From NCBI GenBank assembly GCA_041725955.1, contig JBGRQE010000030.1, forward strand, positions 1-37,038: 37,038 nucleotides of DNA. The letters are read 5' to 3'. The position numbers and the translations under genes were made by a program. Positions 1-8,092 of this stretch are shown here, in pieces. The notes under the pieces are model-generated. The model had not been told where the DNA came from. It did no database searches and saw nothing but the letters and a program-made list of their open reading frames with translations. This stretch comes from JBGRPZ01 sp041725955. Lineage in GTDB: Bacteria > Bacteroidota > Bacteroidia > Bacteroidales > JBGRPZ01. Within the stretch, counting starts at the first letter, position 1. Each line of letters opens with the position of its first letter.

Positions 1-2
1 GC

Positions 3-299
3 TATTTAATTTCATATCTCGATAAGAATGACAAAATTATAATCATTGATACCGATACCCCCAAAGAACAAATAATAGGTCAACTTAAAGACAAATTCGA
101 ACTATTTATTCATACTTACACAGCTTATTCTCGGGAATTAATCAATCAAAAAAAGATGAAAATAGAACCCAATGATCTGGTTGATCTTACAAACCTTCTT
201 TATATTAAAAAAGGACAATACTACTGGACAAAAGAAAAACGCTGGATAAATCTAATCAAAGAAGCAAATATGGAAAAGTACATCTATACAGAACAATAA
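3..299 (+). CDS. 3' end of an unrecognised protein (5'-truncated by window edge)
   Basis: An open frame enters from the left edge in the frame of position 3 and ends at TAA 297-299, giving about 98 C-terminal residues. The segment is charged and lysine-rich with no membrane helix. It has a beta-like run near its start (KIIIIDTDTP), an aromatic basic stretch (YYWTKEKRW) and ends in YTEQ. I recognise no family. A strong hairpin terminator starts 11 bases after the stop, which supports this as a real gene end. Because the start is outside the window, neither function nor full length can be given. Confidence 0.6.
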   Translation, partial: YLISYLDKNDKIIIIDTDTPKEQIIGQLKDKFELFIHTYTAYSRELINQKKMKIEPNDLVDLTNLLYIKKGQYYWTKEKRWINLIKEANMEKYIYTEQ

Positions 300-309
300 C
301 TCAAAAACA

Positions 310-332
310 AAAGGCCGCTTTTCGCGGCCTTT
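310..332. terminator. Bidirectional hairpin terminator
   Basis: AAAGGCCGC (310-318) pairs perfectly with GCGGCCTTT (324-332) around a 5-base loop. A T-rich run follows on the plus strand, and the A-rich left flank gives U-rich RNA on the minus strand. It lies between the tail-to-tail ends of the first gene and valS and probably serves both. Confidence 0.85.
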
Positions 333-359
333 ATTATATATCATAAAAACAAAACAATC

Positions 360-2993
360 TTACTTCAGTCCTTCCAATTGCTCTTTAATCACAACAATCT
401 TGGCTTCAGCATCTGCTTGTTTCTTCTTTTCGTTTTCAACAACCTGAGCAGGGGCATTGTTAACAAAGCGCTCGTTACTTAATTTCTTCATTACAGAAGT
501 TAAGAAACCTTGTGCATATTTAAGTTCTGATTCTAATCTTTCGATTTCAGCTTCAACATCAATATTCTCGCTCATTGGAACAAAGAATTCGGCAGACTTT
601 ACCATAAAGGCATTAGCACCACTTACCTTCTCATCAACATATTCCAACTTAGATATATTACAAAGCTTTGCAATTACAGGATCGAAACGCTCGGAAACAT
701 TCTCTTGATTCTTCTTTACGAATAACTCCAAAGCTTCTTTATTTGGAATATTCTTTTGCTTACGAATATTACGAACACCATTAATTACTTCACAAGCAAA
801 CTCATATTCACCTAAAAGCTTTTTATCAACTTCACGAATTTCTGGTGCACTTGAAATAATAATATCTTCGCCTTCTGCACGCTCACGAAGGTTATGCCAA
901 ATTTCTTCAGTAATAAATGGCATAAATGGATGCATCATCTTCATTAAGTCTTCGAAGAATGAAATTGTTGCACTTAAGGTAGCTTGGTCAATAGGTTTCT
1001 GATAAGCAGGTTTTACCATTTCAAGGTATGCCGAGCAGAAATCATCCCAAACAAACTTATAGGAAGTCATCAATGCTTCACTCAATCGATAGCGCTTAAA
1101 CATTTCTTCGATTTGAGCCAACACCTGATGCTTACGCTCTTCAAACCATGCTATAGCTACTTTTGCCGCTTCTGGTTGTTCAATATTTGAGTCAACTTCC
1201 CAACCTTTTACCAAGCGTAATGCATTCCAGATTTTATTGGAGAAATTACGTCCTTGTTCGCATAATGAAGGATCAAATGGAAGGTCGTTTCCGGCAGGAG
1301 ATGTCAATAGCATACCAACACGCACACCATCGGCACCATATTCTTTCATCAATTGAATTGGATCGGGAGAATTTCCCAAACTCTTTGACATTTTACGACC
1401 CAACTTATCGCGTACAATTCCGGTAAAGTAAACATTCTTAAAAGGAATCTGATTACGATATTCCTGACCTGCAATAATCATACGTGCCACCCAGAAGAAT
1501 AAAATTTCCGGAGCAGTTACCAAGTCATCGGTTGGATAGTAATAGTTAATCTCTTTATTATCTGGATTACGAATTCCATCGAATACAGAAATTGGCCACA
1601 ACCAAGAAGAAAACCATGTATCTAATACATCTTCATCTTGCTTAATATCGGCCAGAGTAATATCTTTTAGTTCTGGAAATTTAGCTTTTGCTTTTTCCAA
1701 AGCTTCTTCTGCAGATTTAGCAACAACCTCTTCTTTATTTGGAAGATAGTAAACTGGTATACGCTGTCCCCACCATAACTGACGAGAAATACACCAATCC
1801 TTTACATTCTCCATCCAGTGGCGATAAGTATTCTTAATTTTTGCAGGATGAAACTGAACTTCATCGTTCATAACTACTTCCAATGCAGGCTTAGCCACTT
1901 CGCTCATCTTCATAAACCATTGCAAAGAAAGCTTAGGCTCAATCACTTCGTCAGTTCTTTCAGAAAAACCTACCTTATTGGTATAGTCTTCGATCTTCTC
2001 AAGAAGACCTGCTGCTTCAATATCTTTTATAATTTCATCACGAACGGCAAAACGATCTTTACCTACAAACAGTTGGGCATTTTCGTTTAGAGTACCATTA
2101 TCGTTGAATATATCAATGGTATCAAGCTTATGTTTAATCCCTAGGTTGTAGTCATTAATATCATGAGCAGGAGTTATCTTTAATGCTCCGGTACCGAATT
2201 CACGATCGACATATTCATCAACAATAATAGGAACTGCACGATTAACTAGAGGTACAATTACTTTTTTACCGTGTAGATGCTTGAAACGCTCATCTTCAGG
2301 ATGAACACAAACTGCAGTATCGCCTAAAATAGTTTCAGGACGGGTAGTAGCAATAATCACATGCTGATTCTCTTCTCCTTCAACAGGATATCTTAAATAA
2401 TACAGCTTTGATTTTACTTCTTTATGAATTACCTCCTCATCAGAAAGAGCAGTTAATGCACTTGGATCCCAGTTTACCATACGAACACCACGGTAAATTA
2501 ATCCCTTTTCATATAAATCAACAAATACATTGATTACTGATTCATATAATGATTCATCCATAGTAAAAGCAGTACGTTCCCAATCGCAAGAAGCACCTAA
2601 CTTCTTTAGCTGTTCAAGAATAATACCACCATGCTTTTCTTTCCATTCCCAAGCATGCTCTAAGAATTCATCACGGCTTAAACTTGCTTTATCAATACCT
2701 TCGCTTTTTAGCTTTGCAACAACTTTTGCTTCGGTAGCAATAGAAGCATGATCGGTTCCTGGCACCCAGCATGCATTTTTTCCTTGCATTCGTGCTCTAC
2801 GGACAAGAATATCCTGAATGGTATTGTTCAACATATGTCCCATATGAAGGACACCTGTTACATTAGGTGGTGGAATTACAATACAATAAGCAGGTCTTTC
2901 ATCTGGTTCAGAATGAAAATAGCCTTTATCCATCCAGTATTTATACCATCTATCCTCTGTATTTACAGGATTATACTTGCTGGGAATTTCCAT
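360..2993 (-). CDS. valS: Valine--tRNA ligase
   Basis: Cytosolic class I aminoacyl-tRNA synthetase that charges tRNA-Val and edits misactivated threonine. At 877 residues it is full length for bacterial ValRS. The HIGH-type motif is HMGH at residues 50-53, in the PPPNVTGVLHMGH context typical of ValRS, and KMSKS is at 534-538. The inserted CP1 editing domain lies roughly at 200-350 (TTRPETILGDTAV, then FGTGALKITPAHD). The C-terminal 60 or so residues form the usual ValRS coiled-coil arm, rich in E, K and L. A TACCTTTG box lies about 50 bases upstream of the ATG, so it is probably transcribed on its own, ending at the hairpin at 310-332. Nothing looks degraded. Confidence 0.98.
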   Translation of the reverse strand: MEIPSKYNPVNTEDRWYKYWMDKGYFHSEPDERPAYCIVIPPPNVTGVLHMGHMLNNTIQDILVRRARMQGKNACWVPGTDHASIATEAKVVAKLKSEGIDKASLSRDEFLEHAWEWKEKHGGIILEQLKKLGASCDWERTAFTMDESLYESVINVFVDLYEKGLIYRGVRMVNWDPSALTALSDEEVIHKEVKSKLYYLRYPVEGEENQHVIIATTRPETILGDTAVCVHPEDERFKHLHGKKVIVPLVNRAVPIIVDEYVDREFGTGALKITPAHDINDYNLGIKHKLDTIDIFNDNGTLNENAQLFVGKDRFAVRDEIIKDIEAAGLLEKIEDYTNKVGFSERTDEVIEPKLSLQWFMKMSEVAKPALEVVMNDEVQFHPAKIKNTYRHWMENVKDWCISRQLWWGQRIPVYYLPNKEEVVAKSAEEALEKAKAKFPELKDITLADIKQDEDVLDTWFSSWLWPISVFDGIRNPDNKEINYYYPTDDLVTAPEILFFWVARMIIAGQEYRNQIPFKNVYFTGIVRDKLGRKMSKSLGNSPDPIQLMKEYGADGVRVGMLLTSPAGNDLPFDPSLCEQGRNFSNKIWNALRLVKGWEVDSNIEQPEAAKVAIAWFEERKHQVLAQIEEMFKRYRLSEALMTSYKFVWDDFCSAYLEMVKPAYQKPIDQATLSATISFFEDLMKMMHPFMPFITEEIWHNLRERAEGEDIIISSAPEIREVDKKLLGEYEFACEVINGVRNIRKQKNIPNKEALELFVKKNQENVSERFDPVIAKLCNISKLEYVDEKVSGANAFMVKSAEFFVPMSENIDVEAEIERLESELKYAQGFLTSVMKKLSNERFVNNAPAQVVENEKKKQADAEAKIVVIKEQLEGLK

Positions 2994-3043
2994 ATCTCTT
3001 TGATCTTTTATATAAAAACTATAATCTCTTAATTTTTAGCTGG

Positions 3044-3051
3044 CAAAGGTA
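3044..3051 (-). promoter_or_regulatory. Bacteroidota -7 promoter box for valS
   Basis: The minus strand reads TACCTTTG, a full match to TAnnTTTG, 50 bases before the valS ATG. No clear TTTG element sits 19 bases further upstream, so this is a -7 box only. Confidence 0.5.
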
Positions 3052-3058
3052 ACAAATT

Positions 3059-4009
3059 TCATTTAGCTCCAAAACACTTTCCTTGCCATGAATCTCTCTT
3101 TACTAACTCCTTCTCTATCAGCTGAACGACCTGATCGTTACGCAAGCCCCAGTTGGCAGCAGCATGAATAAACCGAGGTGGAGCCTCGCTGGCAAAACGC
3201 TCTACAACAATCTTAGGATCAAGTAATTCAAGAAAGTTTGCCATAAACTGCACATATTCGTCCAACTCAAAGAAATAGAAATCATTAGGATTAGCTATAT
3301 ACTCTTTCTCCATCAAAGTGCCCTTCATAACCTGAAGCTGATGGAATTTAATATTATCTAAAGGTAAATCGGAAATAATTCTAGCCTCTTCAAACATCAT
3401 ATCTTCAGTTTCTCCGGGTAATCCAAAAATAAGATGTGCACCCGTTTTTATTCCATAAGAAGATGTTAGTTCAATAGCTTTAACTGATGTTTCAAAATCA
3501 TGACCCCGATTAATCCGAATTAAAGATTCATCATAACACGACTCAACTCCATACTCAATAACTACATATTTCTTTTCTGCAATACGAGCAAAATACTCCA
3601 ACTTCTTTTCATCAATACAATCAGGACGAGTACCAATTACGATTCCAACAACATCTTCACGATCTAAAGCTTGCTGATAAATCTTATCCAAATGATCTAA
3701 ATCGGCATATGTATTGGAATACGACTGAAAATAGGCCAAATACTTACTTGCTCTACGATAGCGTGCTTTATGAAACTCTATTCCTTCATCTAATTGCTGA
3801 GCAACCGATTTATCAGGAATACAATAGGAAGGACTAAAAGCTTTATTATTGCAAAAAGTACATCCTCCTTCCGAAAGCTTTCCATCACGATTCGGACAGG
3901 TAAATCCCGCATCTATACTCAGTTTTTGCACACGTTCACCAAATAGATTACGAAAGTAATTTGGATAAGCATTAAAGCGACGATTATGATTCCAAGGAAA
4001 CTGATTCAT
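3059..4009 (-). CDS. TIGR01212-family (YhcC-like) radical SAM protein
   Basis: 316-residue radical SAM enzyme related to E. coli YhcC and the Elp3-like group. The N-terminal signature FTCPNRDGKLSEGGCTFCN gives cysteines 38, 50 and 53, the spaced CxnCxxC arrangement of this family that binds the 4Fe-4S cluster. Further marks are GTRPDC (about 127-132), YGVES, and a late HLIFGLPGE segment typical of the radical SAM barrel. The substrate of this family is not firmly established to my knowledge. The gene sits between the POT transporter terminator and valS. Its ATG (4007-4009) is 25 bases downstream, in transcription direction, of the hairpin at 4034-4065, so it may depend on read-through or on a promoter I did not find. 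Confidence 0.9.
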   Translation of the reverse strand: MNQFPWNHNRRFNAYPNYFRNLFGERVQKLSIDAGFTCPNRDGKLSEGGCTFCNNKAFSPSYCIPDKSVAQQLDEGIEFHKARYRRASKYLAYFQSYSNTYADLDHLDKIYQQALDREDVVGIVIGTRPDCIDEKKLEYFARIAEKKYVVIEYGVESCYDESLIRINRGHDFETSVKAIELTSSYGIKTGAHLIFGLPGETEDMMFEEARIISDLPLDNIKFHQLQVMKGTLMEKEYIANPNDFYFFELDEYVQFMANFLELLDPKIVVERFASEAPPRFIHAAANWGLRNDQVVQLIEKELVKRDSWQGKCFGAK

Positions 4010-4033
4010 ATAAATGAATTTATTAAAAACAAA

Positions 4034-4065
4034 AACTGTCTCACAAAAAACATTGCGAGACAGTT
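4034..4065 (-). terminator. Rho-independent terminator of the POT transporter gene
   Basis: AACTGTCTC (4034-4042) and GAGACAGTT (4057-4065) form a 9-base stem. Read on the minus strand, the stem is followed by TTTTTGTTTTTA. It lies 32 bases after the transporter stop codon. Confidence 0.85.
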
Positions 4066-4096
4066 ATATATTATATAATCGAGTAAAAATTCGATC

Positions 4097-5806
4097 TTAT
4101 TTTGCAACTTTTTCTAAACGCTTAACGATAGAGAAAATAAAGGTCGCTGAAAGTAAACAACAAACAACCAAAATTCCCCAGAATGCCCACAATGGAACAA
4201 CAGCCCAGAAAAGAACTACAAGACCAACAGCATAGTTACCTACTGCAGTAGCAGCTAACCAACCACCTTGCATCAAACCTTTGTACTTTGGAGGAGATAC
4301 TCTAGACACAAAAGAAAGACCCATTGGGCTAAGGAACAACTCAGCAATAGTCAACACAAAGAATGTGCTAATCAACCAATAAGGAGATACTAATGAATCT
4401 TCAGGAGCTTTAACTTCACCAATTTCTTTTGGAGAAATACCAATTAAACTCAAACTACCTACAACAAGAATAATAAATCCTAGAGCGGTAATAATCATAC
4501 CAATTCCAATCTTCTTTGGTGCAGAAGGCTCAATACCTTTCTTGTTTAACCAAGAGAAAAGACCAATAATAATTGGTGTCAACACTACAATAAAGAATGG
4601 GTTAAAGTGTTGAAACTTTTGAGGAGTAAATGGATTGGAAGCACCATAAGTATCAATTCTGTAATAAGCTAAAATTGCAAAGATTATTGCAGCACCAACA
4701 CCCATTACACGAGTTTTTGCATCACTATTTTTCTTAATGGCATAATATAATCCAATAACAGCCAATAAAATAGGAAGAAGACCAAATAAATCGAACCAAA
4801 TATTTGTTCCTTTACTTACAGAATCAACAACATAATCACGAGCAAAGAAAGTCATACCAGCACCATTTTGGTGGAAGGCCATCCAGAAGAAGATTACTAC
4901 AAAAAACACCAATCCTAAAGCAACCATACGATCTTTGGTTTCTTTTGGTGACATTTCTACAATAGAATCTTTAAGGTTTACATCAGCAGCTTTTTGAGCT
5001 TCAGTTACATCGGCAGCTTTATAATATTTTTTAAATGCCCAGAATACAACCATTGAAATGATCAAAGAAATACAAGCTACACCATAAGCATAGTGATAAG
5101 AAGTACTCAATGAGTTTACATACTCAGTTCCAAAAGTAGTTAAATCACTACCATAATTATGAGTAACCCCAACATCATTACCAAAAGCAACCTGCTTATT
5201 CATCAAATCTGTTAACTTCTCACCAACAGAAGCGTCTCCACCTATATACTTATGTACTAATGAAGGAATACCTCCATTATAGAAGAAACCTTGTGCTTTT
5301 AACACATAATTACTTACCATTTCAGCAGCAGTAGGAGCAAACATTGCACCTATATTGATACCCATGTAAAAAATGTTAAACGCAATATCGCGATTCCCAG
5401 AATACTTAGGGTCATCATACATATTACCCACCAACGCCTGTACGTTCCCTTTAAAGAAACCCGTACCAATAGAAATTACAGCTAAAGCGCCATAAACCAA
5501 CCAAATACCAGAATTCATCTCTGTTGGAATGGCCAACAATAGATATCCGGCAAACATAACAATTAGCCCCAGACTAATGGTTTTTCCATATCCAAGGAAC
5601 TTATCCGCTACAAAACCTCCAATCAATGGAAGAAAGTAAACAAATGCAAGGAAGATAGCATAGATTTGGCCTGCTGTTGCCGCATCATATCCATACTTTG
5701 CCTGAAGGAAAAGTATAAATACCGCCAACATGGTATAATAACCAAAACGCTCTCCCATGTTTGCGAAAAAAGCTACTAAGAGCCCTTTCGGGTGACCTTT
5801 TAACAT
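4097..5806 (-). CDS. POT/PTR-family proton-dependent oligopeptide transporter
   Basis: 569-residue inner-membrane protein of the major facilitator superfamily with about 12-14 hydrophobic helices. The N-terminus carries the POT signature region NMGERFGYY (16-24), and FYMGINIGAMFAP matches the second PTR2 signature. The expected role is uptake of di- or tripeptides with protons. One point is odd: the family motif is ExxERFxYY, and here the first Glu is Asn16. I recall similar N-type motifs in other Bacteroidota members, so this may be a subfamily trait affecting proton coupling. A polar loop of about 60 residues around positions 190-230 is long. Transcription should start at the strong consensus promoter at 5873-5903 and end at 4034-4065. 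Substrate cannot be predicted beyond peptide. Confidence 0.92.
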   Translation of the reverse strand: MLKGHPKGLLVAFFANMGERFGYYTMLAVFILFLQAKYGYDAATAGQIYAIFLAFVYFLPLIGGFVADKFLGYGKTISLGLIVMFAGYLLLAIPTEMNSGIWLVYGALAVISIGTGFFKGNVQALVGNMYDDPKYSGNRDIAFNIFYMGINIGAMFAPTAAEMVSNYVLKAQGFFYNGGIPSLVHKYIGGDASVGEKLTDLMNKQVAFGNDVGVTHNYGSDLTTFGTEYVNSLSTSYHYAYGVACISLIISMVVFWAFKKYYKAADVTEAQKAADVNLKDSIVEMSPKETKDRMVALGLVFFVVIFFWMAFHQNGAGMTFFARDYVVDSVSKGTNIWFDLFGLLPILLAVIGLYYAIKKNSDAKTRVMGVGAAIIFAILAYYRIDTYGASNPFTPQKFQHFNPFFIVVLTPIIIGLFSWLNKKGIEPSAPKKIGIGMIITALGFIILVVGSLSLIGISPKEIGEVKAPEDSLVSPYWLISTFFVLTIAELFLSPMGLSFVSRVSPPKYKGLMQGGWLAATAVGNYAVGLVVLFWAVVPLWAFWGILVVCCLLSATFIFSIVKRLEKVAK

Positions 5807-5872
5807 AGTAAGACTTTTAAGTTAGAAATTGATTTACTGATTTTTAATCCTATTTATTATCTTTTAAGCACA

Positions 5873-5903
5873 CAAAAATAACCAAAAAATCAAGCCACAC
5901 AAA
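5873..5903 (-). promoter_or_regulatory. Consensus Bacteroidota promoter for the POT transporter
   Basis: On the minus strand TTTG (5900-5903) is followed by exactly 19 bases and then TATTTTTG (5873-5880). This is a perfect match to TTTG-N19-TAnnTTTG, the only complete one found here. It leaves a leader of about 60 bases before the ATG at 5806. Confidence 0.8.
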
Positions 5904-6107
5904 TAAGACAGAAGCTGCAAAAGAAAGCAATAAAGAGTTTAAAGGAAATAATTTAAGTTATTTAACTGAGCTCAAATAGTATGTTTATACTTATTAAAGA
6001 AAAAATAAAATTCTTTTTACATTAGAAATAAGGGAAATACACTTTTTTTTTCGGAAATTTGTCTCCTTGTTGTAATGAATAGATATATTAATCGTCCTTG
6101 TTGTAGA

Positions 6108-6626
6108 ATGACTATAAATGAGTTTATAAATCGAATTTTACCTATTCGCCATCAATTGTTTCGCTTGGCAAGTCGGCTTCTCGGAAGAAGAGAAGAAGCT
6201 GAAGATGCTGTGCAGGAAACTTTGATAAAGTTGTGGAATAAACGCAAAAATCTTCATGAATACAGAAGTATCAATGCCTTAGCTATAACCATTATCAAAA
6301 ACCACTGCCTAGATCAAATTAAATCTAAAGGCTTTCAAGCCTCTGTAAATTCAAGGAATATAAATCTACAGTCAGAAACAAATTCCTTAGACAAACAGCT
6401 TGAAATAACCGATCAGATTGAAATTGTTAAACAGCTTATCGATCAACTTCCTAGTCAACAAAAAGTGATTATACATTTACGCGATATCGAAGGATTGGAT
6501 TATGAGGAAATAGCAGATATTACAGGTCAGAGTATTAATAACCTTAGAGTAAATATTTCTAGAGCAAGAAGGAAAATTCGCGACCAATTAATTAAAATGC
6601 AGCAATATGAATACCAGCGAAATTGA
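6108..6626 (+). CDS. ECF-type RNA polymerase sigma factor
   Basis: Sigma-70 family, ECF size (172 residues from this start). Region 2 is at the N-terminus (LFRLASRLLGRREEAEDAVQ, then LIKLWNKR). Region 4 is near the C-terminus (LPSQQKVIIHLRDIEGLDYEEIA, then a helix-turn-helix with NLRVNISRARRKI). An in-frame ATG at 6075 would add MNRYINRPCCR; I prefer 6108 because MTINEFINRIL is the usual way these Bacteroidota proteins begin. Both ATGs are closely preceded by the same 11-base sequence (see findings). The gene overlaps the next by 20 bases, so the two are probably translated together. The downstream membrane protein and DUF4252 gene are its likely regulator and output. Confidence 0.93.
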   Translation: MTINEFINRILPIRHQLFRLASRLLGRREEAEDAVQETLIKLWNKRKNLHEYRSINALAITIIKNHCLDQIKSKGFQASVNSRNINLQSETNSLDKQLEITDQIEIVKQLIDQLPSQQKVIIHLRDIEGLDYEEIADITGQSINNLRVNISRARRKIRDQLIKMQQYEYQRN

Positions 6627-7134
6627 AAAGTTAATCGAGAAGTTTTACAATGGTAATTCCTCTGTTCAAGAAGAAGAAATTTTAAAAAATTACTTCTCTA
6701 AAGAGAATGTAGCACCACATTTACAATCCTTAAAAGCTCACTTTATTTTTCTGAATCAAGAAAAATCAAAAGAAATTGACGACCATAACTTCGAAAACCG
6801 ATTCGAAGAGGCTCTTGATAACGAAAAAATATTTTCGCTTAGACGGATTATTCACTTGAAATGGTATTTCGCCTCTGGTGTTGCAGCCTGTGTTTTCGCT
6901 GTAATTTTCCTGTTTAATCCATTCTCAAACGAGTGGAGTTCTAAAGAAAAAGAAGCTGTAAAAAACTATGTAGAACTAAAAAAACTATTTAACTATGGTA
7001 ACAATAAGTTTAATGATGGACTTGCTCAGGTAAAAACAAAACAGAGAATAAACACTCCATTGAGTGAAATGGAAGAATTTGTTAATATTATTAATAATTC
7101 ATCCAAAATTTTCAAAGGATCAAAAAAGAATTAA
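6607..7134 (+). CDS. Single-pass membrane protein, probable anti-sigma partner
   Basis: 175 residues. A charged N-terminal half of about 88 residues carries an EKLIEKFYNGNSSVQEEEIL motif like the short N-terminal segment of many Bacteroidota anti-sigma proteins. One hydrophobic helix follows (about 92-106, FASGVAACVFAVIFLF), then a lysine-rich tail of about 68 residues predicted outside the cytoplasm. The ATG lies inside the end of the sigma gene (overlap 6607-6626). The gene order sigma, membrane protein, DUF4252 protein is a recurring Bacteroidota arrangement, and the middle gene is inferred to hold the sigma factor at the membrane. There is no zinc-binding HxxxCxxC motif, so it is not a ZAS-type anti-sigma. 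The role is inferred from position and topology. Confidence 0.75.
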   Translation: MNTSEIEKLIEKFYNGNSSVQEEEILKNYFSKENVAPHLQSLKAHFIFLNQEKSKEIDDHNFENRFEEALDNEKIFSLRRIIHLKWYFASGVAACVFAVIFLFNPFSNEWSSKEKEAVKNYVELKKLFNYGNNKFNDGLAQVKTKQRINTPLSEMEEFVNIINNSSKIFKGSKKN

Positions 7135-7179
7135 CTCATTTAAGACAAAAGAACGTACAACAATAAAAGGATCAATAAA

Positions 7180-7725
7180 ATGAAAGCATTAGTCAAATTT
7201 TTACTACTATTCCTACTGGTTGCACCAAGCACAATATTTGCTCAAGACAGGAAAATGGATGAGCTATATAAAAAATATTCTACAGAAAAAGGCTTTGAAG
7301 CTTTTCAGTTTACTCCGGAAATGTTTAAGCTTGTAGCAAATTTGCAAATCGACAGCTTAATGACTCCTCAAGAGAAAGCTATATTCGAAAATAACTTAAC
7401 AAAGCTAAAATCAATAAAAGTTCTAACTTATAAAGCTAATCAAGAAAATCCACTAAATTTCAACAATATAATCGCAAAAGAATTCCCTACAGAAAAATAC
7501 AAACTTCTTTTTGAATCAATAAACCAAGATGAATCTTTCCGAGTTAGAGCTCGTTATAAAGAAGACAAAAACGAAAAGTCGCTTTTAGATGAAATTATTG
7601 CTATCAAAAAATCACCAAAGTCAACCACATTAATCAACATTGATGCTATTGTTACTTTGAAAGATTTTATGACAATAATGAAAATCGCACAAGAAAAAAA
7701 TAAAGAATTACTATTTAAAAAATAA
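7180..7725 (+). CDS. DUF4252-family secreted protein
   Basis: 181 residues with a clear signal peptide (about 1-21, MKALVKFLLLFLLVAPSTIF, cleaved near AQ|D). The mature part opens with MDELYKKYSTEKGFEAFQFTPEMFKL, which fits the DUF4252 pattern of a short helix followed by 'KYS..KGF....ISPEMF'. No lipobox cysteine is present, so it is probably periplasmic rather than a lipoprotein. The gene is 45 bases after the membrane protein and ends just before the hairpin at 7760-7785, so it completes a three-gene operon. DUF4252 proteins commonly accompany ECF sigma factors in this phylum; their biochemical function is unknown. An AAGGA stretch 9-10 bases before the ATG is a modest ribosome-binding site. 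Confidence 0.85.
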   Translation: MKALVKFLLLFLLVAPSTIFAQDRKMDELYKKYSTEKGFEAFQFTPEMFKLVANLQIDSLMTPQEKAIFENNLTKLKSIKVLTYKANQENPLNFNNIIAKEFPTEKYKLLFESINQDESFRVRARYKEDKNEKSLLDEIIAIKKSPKSTTLINIDAIVTLKDFMTIMKIAQEKNKELLFKK

Positions 7726-7759
7726 AGAGGAAAACTCCTTTTCTTCTATCTTATAAATC

Positions 7760-7785
7760 AAAGGAGTCTGCCAACAGACTCCTTT
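7760..7785 (+). terminator. Hairpin terminator after the DUF4252 gene
   Basis: AAAGGAGTCTG (7760-7770) pairs perfectly over 11 bases with CAGACTCCTTT (7775-7785) around a CCAA loop. The trailing T-run is short (TTTCTTAT), so it is a probable rather than certain intrinsic terminator. Confidence 0.75.
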
Positions 7786-7882
7786 CTTATCCCCCCTGCA
7801 TATATACTTCTCATATCAAAGTACCAACAACAGGCATTGACACCTTCCTTTTAGATCATGGCAGGTACTGATTGCATATAAA

Positions 7883-8014
7883 CCTAGGAGGTTTTCATTA
7901 AATACCTAGGAGGTTTTATCTAAATATCTAGGAGGTTTTCATCAAATATCTAGGAGGTTTTTGTCAAATACCTAGGAGGTTTTCATTAAATATCTAGGAG
8001 GTTTTTATCAGATA
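7883..8014. repeat. Six tandem 22-base repeats, each with a perfect AGGAGG core
   Basis: Units start at 7883, 7905, 7927, 7949, 7971 and 7993, exactly 22 bases apart. All six share CTAGGAGGTTTT, preceded by C (units 1, 2, 5) or T (3, 4, 6). Units 1 and 5 are identical; variation is confined to the first base and about positions 14-20. Units with C carry the palindrome CCTAGG. The core equals an ideal Shine-Dalgarno sequence on the plus strand and an anti-Shine-Dalgarno-like ACCTCCT on the minus strand. No start codon follows at translation distance on the plus strand, and TAG/TAA stops break the frames, so this is not coding. A period of 22 is about two helical turns, so the repeats would also lie on one face of the DNA, as in iterons. 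Confidence 0.95.
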
Positions 8015-8065
8015 AAGGTAAAACTAGTATCAACTAAAGGTAAGGGTGATGATAATAAAAGGTAA
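8014..8065. repeat. Three AAAGGTAA motifs at 22-base spacing
   Basis: AAAGGTAA occurs at 8014-8021, 8036-8043 and 8058-8065, with unrelated sequence between. The 22-base period of the preceding array continues, although the motif and its phase differ. Confidence 0.8.
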
Positions 8066-8092
8066 GAGTATTAGCAATTTTACAGACAAAAG

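Larger units (their letters stand above)
7786..8092. other. Non-coding interval holding the 22-base array
   Basis: No open frame of useful length crosses this stretch on either strand. Its left part (7786-7882) shows nothing I can name: TTGACA occurs at 7837-7842 but without a matching -10 box, and no TAnnTTTG was found on the plus strand. Its right part is the repeat array (7883-8014) and the AAAGGTAA triplet (8014-8065). With hairpins at 7760-7785 and 8093-8123 it could be an independent non-coding transcript, but no clear promoter was found. Confidence 0.5.

Noticed and set aside
7837..7842. E. coli-type -35 box TTGACA before the repeat array
   Set aside because: No matching -10 box stands 16-18 bases downstream, and Bacteroidota do not use this consensus.
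7883..8014. CRISPR array
   Set aside because: The whole 22-base period is conserved with no unique spacers, and no cas gene is in the window. It is a tandem repeat.
7883..8065. Repeat-peptide coding sequence
   Set aside because: A 22-base unit shifts frame each time and the units contain TAG and TAA, so no long open frame exists on either strand.
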